A DNA stretch of 8,901 nt. It comes from QYQD01 sp040755415 (GTDB taxonomy: Bacteria > Desulfobacterota > QYQD01). Made by a program: the position numbers and the translations under genes. The number at the start of each line of letters is the position of its first letter. Positions within the stretch are counted from its first letter, which is position 1. Under the pieces are notes generated by a model that had not been told where the DNA came from, ran no database searches, and saw nothing but the letters and a program-made list of their open reading frames with translations. Where the stretch lies: assembly GCA_040755415.1 (NCBI GenBank), contig JBFMAZ010000100.1, positions 1 to 8,901 of the forward strand. The letters are read 5' to 3'. Positions 1 through 4,496 of the stretch are shown here, piece after piece.

Positions 1-111
1 CAAAATGAAGCCCGCAATTTCGCTGCCTGTGCGGTGCACGCAGACAAGGACAATGATCTCACATCCGAAAATATCAAAGATCAATGGGAATACTTACATG
101 CAAAAACCTAA
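1..111 (+). CDS. 3' end of an unrecognised plus-strand gene (partial)
   Basis: Frame 1 of the plus strand is open from the window edge for 36 codons and ends at TAA 109-111. The tail reads ...LTSENIKDQWEYLHAKT, which looks like real soluble protein, with a mixed charged composition and no low complexity. I do not recognise the family. Its last 18 bases overlap the end of the convergent phosphoesterase gene (stop at 94-96). A short palindrome of the family also found at 5190 and 7550 lies at 25-49 and would be translated in frame here as AACAVHADK. It may therefore be another in-frame repeat insertion. The gene could also be spurious, since only its last 36 codons are visible. Confidence 0.4.
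   Translation, partial: QNEARNFAACAVHADKDNDLTSENIKDQWEYLHAKT
25..49. repeat. Short palindrome, family P
   Basis: GCCTGTGCG, then GTG, then CACGCAGACAAGG: imperfect inverted arms that closely match the palindromes nested in the T2 repeats at 5190-5220 and 7550-7577. As RNA it would form a small hairpin on either strand. Confidence 0.5.
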
Positions 112-492
112 CCGGACAAAGCTGAAAAATATCCATTGACTGCCGCGGGTGTGGATGAGGGCATAACGTCCGATAAGCCTTTGGCCGCGTAGGTAAAAGA
201 CGATCTTCCCTTCTTCCCGCGATTCCAGATCAAATCGGCCTTTATCCCATACGGAGACAGCGCCTGCTCCGTACTCACCTTCCGGAATCACGCCCTCAAA
301 GTATATGTAATCCAGCGGGTGATCTTCAGTATGCACGGCCAGGCGTTTAACGCCTGCCTCCGTCGGCGGCTCCTTGGGGATAGCCCAGCTCTTAAGTACG
401 CCATCCAGTTCCAGGCGAAGGTCATAGTGCAGGTGCGTAGCGCGATGTTCCTGTATAGAAAAACGCCTTAGCCCCGTTTTATATGCATCCAC
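94..492 (-). CDS. Stand-alone 3'-phosphoesterase domain of the LigD type (NHEJ end processing)
   Basis: This 132-residue protein is the phosphoesterase (PE) domain that in LigD trims 3' ribonucleotides and 3' phosphates at DNA breaks using Mn2+. The family signature is present: QEHRATHLHYDLRLELDG at residues 14-31 gives the metal/active-site set H16, H22, D24, R26. EDHPLDY follows, with H58, then GVIPEGEYGAG at about 67-77. It is one domain only, with no ligase or polymerase domain and no Ku gene in the window. The start is a GTG at 490-492 that lies inside repeat T1 (488-514). The next in-frame codon set upstream contains the TAA that ends the GxxExxY gene, so no earlier start exists. No ribosome binding site is visible. 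Stand-alone family members often have an extra 20-30 N-terminal residues, so the repeat may have clipped the 5' end. The C-terminal tail after GSQWIFF is atypical and overlaps the convergent plus-strand reading frame. Domain identity is very secure; function of this copy is less so. Confidence 0.85.
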   Translation of the reverse strand: MDAYKTGLRRFSIQEHRATHLHYDLRLELDGVLKSWAIPKEPPTEAGVKRLAVHTEDHPLDYIYFEGVIPEGEYGAGAVSVWDKGRFDLESREEGKIVFYLRGQRLIGRYALIHTRGSQWIFFSFVRLGFCM

Positions 493-514
493 AGATTTCG
501 CAGATTACACAGAA
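488..514 (-). repeat. T1 repeat copy 1 (start/stop donor)
   Basis: ATCCACAGATTTCGCAG followed by ATTACACAGA, the reverse complement of the T1 consensus. It forms an inverted pair with copy 2 at 885-913, so GxxExxY copy A lies between matching arms. It contains the TAA stop of that gene (505-507) and the GTG start of the phosphoesterase gene (490-492). Confidence 0.85.
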
Positions 515-873
515 TATATAAATCGTTTATGTTCAAGTGACTTTGAGCCAAAGTTAATTAAAAGCCCGACATTAATCCCTGTAGCCTTGAGGTAATTAAT
601 TAGCTGGGATTCTTCCAACCCTGTCAAACTGGAAATCGCTTTTATTTCGACAATTATTTCATCATAACATACAAAATCTGGTTGATATGTTTTATTCAGG
701 GGCCTCCCTTTGTACGTTATTTCAACAATGGGCTGTGATTTGAAAGGTATTCTTTGAATTATAAATTCCCTCTCCAAGGCTTCCTGGTATACAGCTTCAA
801 GGAACCCACAACCTAACTCTTTATGAACCTCTAAGGCTGCTCCTATTATTTTATACGTTCTCTCGTCTCTCAT
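505..873 (-). CDS. GxxExxY family protein, PD-(D/E)XK nuclease-like, copy A
   Basis: This 122-residue protein has the name-giving motif G23-F-L-E26-A-V-Y29. A PD-(D/E)XK-type core follows: P65-D66, then E76-I-K78 in YDEIIVEIKAI, and SQLINYL with Q89 and Y93. The family belongs to the PDDEXK nuclease superfamily; its substrate and role are not established. The ATG at 871-873 lies 6 bases after the TAG of the dehydratase gene. The intervening AT-rich spacer has only a weak AGAAA as a possible ribosome site. The TAA stop lies inside T1 repeat copy 1. The gene is flanked by inverted T1 repeats. It is identical to copy B (4088-4456) over its 5' 272 coding bases and differs only near its 3' end, giving last residues HKRFIYSV versus QKRFVYNL. 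It is inferred to be a recently moved or converted cassette. Confidence 0.9.
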   Translation of the reverse strand: MRDERTYKIIGAALEVHKELGCGFLEAVYQEALEREFIIQRIPFKSQPIVEITYKGRPLNKTYQPDFVCYDEIIVEIKAISSLTGLEESQLINYLKATGINVGLLINFGSKSLEHKRFIYSV

Positions 874-879
874 ATTTTT

Positions 880-2769
880 CTAATAATCTGTGTCAATCTG
901 CGTAATCTGTGGAGTGTATTCCGGGACGATTTCCCTTAGCTTCTGTTTAATGCCTGCCGTATCCCTGGCATCGGCCAGTTTTACAAGTTCCCGGATATTT
1001 CTTTCTAAATCATTTTTTTTAAGAAGGCCGGCTCCGTTCTGTTTCAGAACGAAGATTTTCTCATGGCCGGTGGGAGCAACCTCCTCACCAACAACCACCA
1101 GTTCTTCATATAGTTTTTCACCCGGTCTGAGCCCTATGAATTCGATATCGATATCTTTTTCAGGCTCAAGTCCGGAAAGTTTGATTAAATCCCTGGCCAT
1201 ATCCACAATCTTAACCGGCGTCCCCATGTCCAGGATGAACACCTCGGCGCCCTTTCCCATAGTCCCGGCCTGTAATATGAGTTGCACGGCCTCCGGTATG
1301 GTCATGAAATAGCGGGTCACTTCAGGGTGAGTTACGGTAACCGGCCCGCCCTGCTCAATCTGTTTCTTAAATAGCGGAATAACACTGCCGGAACTCCCCA
1401 CCACATTCCCAAACCGTACCGCCATAAACCTGGTAAGACCAGGATTGGCATGGGTCTGGACAAGCAGTTCGGTTACCCGCTTTGAGGCCCCCATAACATT
1501 CGTCGGATTAACGGCCTTGTCGGTTGAGACCAGAACAAACCGTTCTATACCGGAATCACAGGCAACCTCTATAACATTCTTGGATCCCAGGATGTTGTTA
1601 TATATAGCTTCCCAGGGATTAATTTCCAACATGGGCACGTGCTTATAGGCGGCGGCGTGGAACACTACTTCCGGGCGATATTTTTCAAAGATAGCCTTGA
1701 TCTCGCCTTTATGACGAATATCCCCCAGGACCGGAATGTATCTTATATACGAAAAGTTTCGCCACATATCCATTTCGATGTCGTAGAGATTCTTCTCCGT
1801 CCGGTCCAGCAGCATTAGGGATGCCGGATTATATCGGGCAATTTGCCGGCACAATTCAGAACCAATGGAGCCTCCGGCACCTGTAATCAAGACCCTTTTC
1901 TCTTGCAGATATTGACCGATCTTCTCTTTTTCTAAATGCACAGGCTCCCGGCCCAAAAGGTCTTCATAGGATACATCCCGAATAGATTTTACGCTCACCC
2001 GGCCATCGATCAATTCACCGATTCCGGGGATTGTCTTGTATTTAACTTTCGCCTGCTTACAAAGTTCAACTATCCTCTTCATCTGCTTACCGGTAGCAGA
2101 CGGAATTGCTATCAGGATTTCTTCTATCCTTTTTTTAGTTATGAATTCTTTTAGTTCGTCTATGACGCCGAGAACAGGCACTCCATGTATAGATCTGCCA
2201 ATTTTATTTAAATCATCATCCAAAAAACCTATAATGTCATATTCCAAACGGGCATTATCCCTGATCTCGCGCAGCATCTTTTCTCCGGCGCTACCAGCTC
2301 CGATTATTAATAGCTTTCGACCCTTATGGTACCCATTTTTTTTTATAAAGGGTAACGGATTGCCGTTAGCTGCGAAAACAAGGCGGACTGCCAAACGAAA
2401 ACCAGAAATGAGGATAAGCGTCAGAACCGCATCTATCACAAAGACAGAACGCGGATACCCTTCAAAACGTTGGAACATGAGAATAGCAACCATTACAACC
2501 ATTGTACTGGTAAAGACAGCCTTTATAATATTCAATAGGTCAGCTATGCTCGTATAACGCCACATTCCCCGATAAAGTTTAAACCAGTAAAAGAATAAGA
2601 GCTTACATATTACAACCGGGATGATACTCTTTTGCAAAAGAGCTATGTAATTGGGGGGAACGTGGAATTCAAACCGGAGGCCGTAGGCAAGGACGTAGGA
2701 GATTCCGAGTAAGGTAATATCCCCGACCAGCATTAACCAGAAATTTTTATTGCGTAGAAGGGCTTTCAT
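880..2769 (-). CDS. Membrane-bound NDP-sugar 4,6-dehydratase, WbpM/CapD long form
   Basis: With the ATG at 2767-2769 the protein has 629 residues and begins MKALLRNKNFWLML, typical of the family. Four hydrophobic segments fall in about residues 11-130. A CoA-binding-like Rossmann domain with GAGSAG lies at 157-162. The catalytic short-chain dehydrogenase domain has GAGGSIG (297-303), HAAAYKHVP (371-379), STDKAV (415-420) and VMGASKR. It has Met426 where most such enzymes have Tyr, plus Lys430, which is the S-M-K triad of WbpM-type enzymes. The likely reaction is UDP-GlcNAc to UDP-4-keto-6-deoxy-hexose for O-antigen synthesis. An ATG further upstream, at 2836-2838, would add MPDQVRHDIF..., but that is translation of a dispersed repeat, so I reject it. 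The last residues, TPQITQIDTDY, and the TAG stop come from T1 repeat copy 2, so the native C-terminus has been replaced or extended. Function is well supported; the exact substrate is inferred. Confidence 0.92.
   Translation of the reverse strand: MKALLRNKNFWLMLVGDITLLGISYVLAYGLRFEFHVPPNYIALLQKSIIPVVICKLLFFYWFKLYRGMWRYTSIADLLNIIKAVFTSTMVVMVAILMFQRFEGYPRSVFVIDAVLTLILISGFRLAVRLVFAANGNPLPFIKKNGYHKGRKLLIIGAGSAGEKMLREIRDNARLEYDIIGFLDDDLNKIGRSIHGVPVLGVIDELKEFITKKRIEEILIAIPSATGKQMKRIVELCKQAKVKYKTIPGIGELIDGRVSVKSIRDVSYEDLLGREPVHLEKEKIGQYLQEKRVLITGAGGSIGSELCRQIARYNPASLMLLDRTEKNLYDIEMDMWRNFSYIRYIPVLGDIRHKGEIKAIFEKYRPEVVFHAAAYKHVPMLEINPWEAIYNNILGSKNVIEVACDSGIERFVLVSTDKAVNPTNVMGASKRVTELLVQTHANPGLTRFMAVRFGNVVGSSGSVIPLFKKQIEQGGPVTVTHPEVTRYFMTIPEAVQLILQAGTMGKGAEVFILDMGTPVKIVDMARDLIKLSGLEPEKDIDIEFIGLRPGEKLYEELVVVGEEVAPTGHEKIFVLKQNGAGLLKKNDLERNIRELVKLADARDTAGIKQKLREIVPEYTPQITQIDTDY
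885..913 (+). repeat. T1 repeat copy 2
   Basis: AATCTGTGTCAATCTGCG followed by TAATCTGTGGA. Read on the minus strand it encodes the last residues of the dehydratase (TPQITQIDTDY) and its TAG stop. The bases between this repeat and the GxxExxY ATG are identical in both GxxExxY copies, so the repeat and gene travel together. Confidence 0.85.
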
Positions 2770-2813
2770 CGATTCTGCTAATACTATTGCTCCGGCAAGT
2801 AAATATATAAAAA

Positions 2814-2902
2814 TGTCATGCCGGACTTGATCCGGCATCCAGTTCCTTGCTGGATTCCCGCGCCTGCCCCGGACCCCGATCCGGGGTTCGCGGGAATGAC
2901 GG
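2814..2902. repeat. Composite palindromic dispersed repeat (three hairpins)
   Basis: The unit has terminal GTCAT/ATGAC and three successive hairpins: ATGCCGGA/TCCGGCAT (2818-2838), ATCCAG/CTGGAT (2837-2855), and ATTCCCGCG/CGCGGGAAT (2854-2897) with CCCCGGA/TCCGGGG nested inside. It belongs to the widespread bacterial family that, when translated, gives the familiar artefact peptide PDQVRHD. It fills most of the gap between the transferase and the dehydratase. It may act as an RNA hairpin or attenuator in the transcript; that is inference. Confidence 0.8.
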
Positions 2903-2944
2903 TATTTAGGTATTTAATTGCCGGAGTATTAATAGCGCACCGCA

Positions 2945-3940
2945 TCATTTTAAAGTCTTTCTTTGCGCCCTCGCGGTAAGATGAGCGGTTCTGCTTCGCA
3001 GACGAATGGTCAATAATACGAATCCCGCAAAGAAAATCATTAAAAGCGGCAGAACCATAATACTACCAAGGGGCCTCACAAGCAAGACACTTATACCTAT
3101 AAGAAGCTGTAGCAGGCCATATCCCCCCGAGACTTTCCAATGAGGTATCCGGACTTCATTTGCCAGAATCTGATAAAGATGCTTTCGATGGGGATGGATC
3201 AGGGTTTCTCCATCTTTTAGCCGCACGATCATGGTGGTCAATTCATCTGCATAAAAAGGGAAAAGAAAAGCAGACAGACAGATGAAATCTAAAAGATTCT
3301 TGGATAACCGTATTACCATACTGGCAAATACAAAGCCGAGCAAGATGCTGCCTACATCTCCCATGAAGACCCTTGCCTTTGGCATATTGAAAGGAAGAAA
3401 CCCCAGGCAGGAAAGCGATATGCAGAGGGCCAGGATTACGAAAGAAGGAGCCTCTCCGGAAAGCGAGGTAGAAAGAGCCAGGAGCCCAAAGGCAATTATG
3501 CCGGTGATCCCGGCGATGCCGTTAATTCCATCCATGAAATTATAAAAGTTTGCAGTACCCACGATGAAGACAACCAGGGAAAAAAGCAAGAAGGCTGAAG
3601 GCTGAAGGCTGAAGGCTGAAGGCTGGATAAGGAACAGGGCTGCTATGAACTGGATAGGCAAGCGGATTTTCGGAGAAATTGAAAACTTGTCCCCGTAAAA
3701 ACTTATTAAAGCAAGGATAGTTGCCGGAAGCCAGAAGCCCGCGGGAATATTGATAGTCAGAGAAGACAGAACAAAAGCGGCAAGAATGCCAACGCCTCCG
3801 CCTCTTGGCGTCGGTACCGCGTGGGAACTCCGTTCGTTTGGGCAATCTATAAGGCCCAACCGAGGGGCAAACTTACCTATGCTCCAGGCCCCAGCCCCGC
3901 CCAGAATCAGACAAGTTATATATAAAATAAAACTTTCCAC
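2945..3940 (-). CDS. Undecaprenyl-phosphate sugar-1-phosphate transferase, WecA/WbpL (MraY) family
   Basis: This 331-residue polytopic membrane protein would start O-antigen assembly by moving a HexNAc-1-phosphate from UDP to undecaprenyl phosphate. Family motifs in order: NERSSHAVPTPRGGG (35-49), NFYNFMDGINGIAG (131-144), ARVFMGDVGSILLG (189-202) and HPHRKHLYQIL (249-259). Many hydrophobic helices lie between them. The cytoplasmic DD motif reads YGDKFSIS (82-89), so the first Asp is Gly. Five tandem 7-bp units (3590-3624) encode QPSAFSLQPSAF at about 106-117 and could shift the frame if their number changes. The start is GTG 3938-3940, inside a T1 repeat and just after an in-frame TAA, with no visible ribosome site. 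The C-terminal LTARAQRKTLK is encoded by a T2-type repeat. Family is certain; activity is uncertain because of these oddities. Confidence 0.88.
   Translation of the reverse strand: MESFILYITCLILGGAGAWSIGKFAPRLGLIDCPNERSSHAVPTPRGGGVGILAAFVLSSLTINIPAGFWLPATILALISFYGDKFSISPKIRLPIQFIAALFLIQPSAFSLQPSAFLLFSLVVFIVGTANFYNFMDGINGIAGITGIIAFGLLALSTSLSGEAPSFVILALCISLSCLGFLPFNMPKARVFMGDVGSILLGFVFASMVIRLSKNLLDFICLSAFLFPFYADELTTMIVRLKDGETLIHPHRKHLYQILANEVRIPHWKVSGGYGLLQLLIGISVLLVRPLGSIMVLPLLMIFFAGFVLLTIRLRSRTAHLTARAQRKTLK
2953..2985 (+). repeat. T2 repeat copy 1
   Basis: AGTCTTTCTTTGCGCCC followed by TCGCGGTAAG, a variant of the CTTTGCGCC/TTTGCGTGAGG repeat found at 5181 and 7538. On the minus strand it encodes the end of the transferase, and a small hairpin (TCTGC TTC GCAGA, 2990-3002) follows it. 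Confidence 0.5.
3590..3624. repeat. Heptanucleotide tandem repeat, 5 x GAAGGCT
   Basis: Five perfect head-to-tail copies of GAAGGCT lie inside the transferase coding region. Three units equal 21 bases, which gives the repeated peptide QPSAFSL. Because 7 is not a multiple of 3, gain or loss of one unit shifts the reading frame. Confidence 0.95.
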
Positions 3941-3963
3941 AGATTACACAGATTTCGCGGATT
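3937..3963 (-). repeat. T1 repeat copy 3 (start-codon donor)
   Basis: TCCACAGATTACACAG followed by ATTTCGCGGAT, the reverse complement of T1. It contains the GTG start of the transferase and the in-frame TAA before it. Confidence 0.8.
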
Positions 3964-3966
3964 AAA

Positions 3967-3984
3967 TTTCAAAAATATTTGAAA
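3967..3984. repeat. 18-bp AT-rich palindrome
   Basis: TTTCAAA AATA TTTGAAA, a perfect 7-bp inverted repeat in the 147-base gap between GxxExxY copy B and the transferase gene. It could be a small hairpin or a protein site. The rest of this gap (3985-4053) shows nothing I can name. Confidence 0.35.
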
Positions 3985-4053
3985 CAATACCTAAACAACT
4001 GACCGCAATTCCTCCTGATCTGCAAGGGTTATCCCCATTATTCAATAGGAAAC

Positions 4054-4087
4054 TCATTCTTTCTGTGTAATCTGCGTAATCTGCGGA
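4054..4087 (+). repeat. T1 repeat copy 4, extended form
   Basis: TCATTCTTTCTGTG followed by TAATCTGCGTAATCTGCGGA. It matches 7446-7479 with a single difference over 34 bases, so the repeat unit includes the TCATTCTTT flank. It sits just after the stop codon of GxxExxY copy B, in direct orientation with copy 5. Confidence 0.85.
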
Positions 4088-4456
4088 CTATAGATTGTAC
4101 ACAAATCGTTTTTGTTCAAGTGACTTTGACCCGAAGTTAATTAAAAGCCCAACATTAATCCCTGTAGCTTTGAGGTAATTGATAAGCTGGGATTCTTCCA
4201 ACCCTGTCAAACTGGAAATCGCTTTTATTTCGACAATTATTTCATCATAACATACAAAATCTGGTTGATATGTTTTATTCAGGGGCCTCCCTTTGTACGT
4301 TATTTCAACAATGGGCTGTGATTTGAAAGGTATTCTTTGAATTATAAATTCCCTCTCCAAGGCTTCCTGGTATACAGCTTCAAGGAACCCACAACCTAAC
4401 TCTTTATGAACCTCTAAGGCTGCTCCTATTATTTTATACGTTCTCTCGTCTCTCAT
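4088..4456 (-). CDS. GxxExxY family protein, PD-(D/E)XK nuclease-like, copy B
   Basis: This is a second 122-residue GxxExxY protein with the same motif (G23, E26, Y29), nuclease-like core (D66, E76, K78) and Q89. The start ATG 4454-4456 lies 19 bases after the TGA of the epimerase gene. Window positions 4185-4492 are identical to 602-909, covering the 5' part of the gene plus the upstream repeat. The last 81 bases of the homologous block differ at 7 positions. Unlike copy A, it has direct T1 repeats on both sides (4054-4087 and 4467-4496), although an inverted copy lies at 3937-3963. It is probably cotranscribed with the epimerase. Its biological role is unknown; it is inferred to be a small selfish cassette rather than part of sugar metabolism. 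Confidence 0.9.
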   Translation of the reverse strand: MRDERTYKIIGAALEVHKELGCGFLEAVYQEALEREFIIQRIPFKSQPIVEITYKGRPLNKTYQPDFVCYDEIIVEIKAISSLTGLEESQLINYLKATGINVGLLINFGSKSLEQKRFVYNL

Positions 4457-4466
4457 ATTTTTCTAA

Positions 4467-4496
4467 TAATCTGTGTCAATCTGCGTAATCTGCGGA
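4467..4496 (+). repeat. T1 repeat copy 5
   Basis: AATCTGTGTCAATCTGCG followed by TAATCTGCGGA, the same variant (GTGTCAATC) as copy 2. Read on the minus strand it encodes the end of the epimerase, SADYAD, and its TGA stop. Confidence 0.85.

Noticed and set aside
890..2557. Plus-strand open frames opposite the dehydratase (890-1312, 1445-1648, 1936-2154, 2036-2557)
   Set aside because: They are antisense shadows of a strongly conserved gene; their peptides show no family features, and several start in repeat sequence.
2818..2902. Rho-independent terminator after the transferase
   Set aside because: The hairpins belong to a known type of dispersed repeat and no U-run follows them on the minus strand.
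3540..3845. 101-residue frame on the minus strand inside the transferase
   Set aside because: It overlaps the transferase gene in another frame and has no motifs; its repeated peptide only reflects the 7-bp tract.
4054..4496. Insertion sequence with a transposase
   Set aside because: The only ORF is a GxxExxY protein without transposase motifs, and no clear target-site duplication could be defined.
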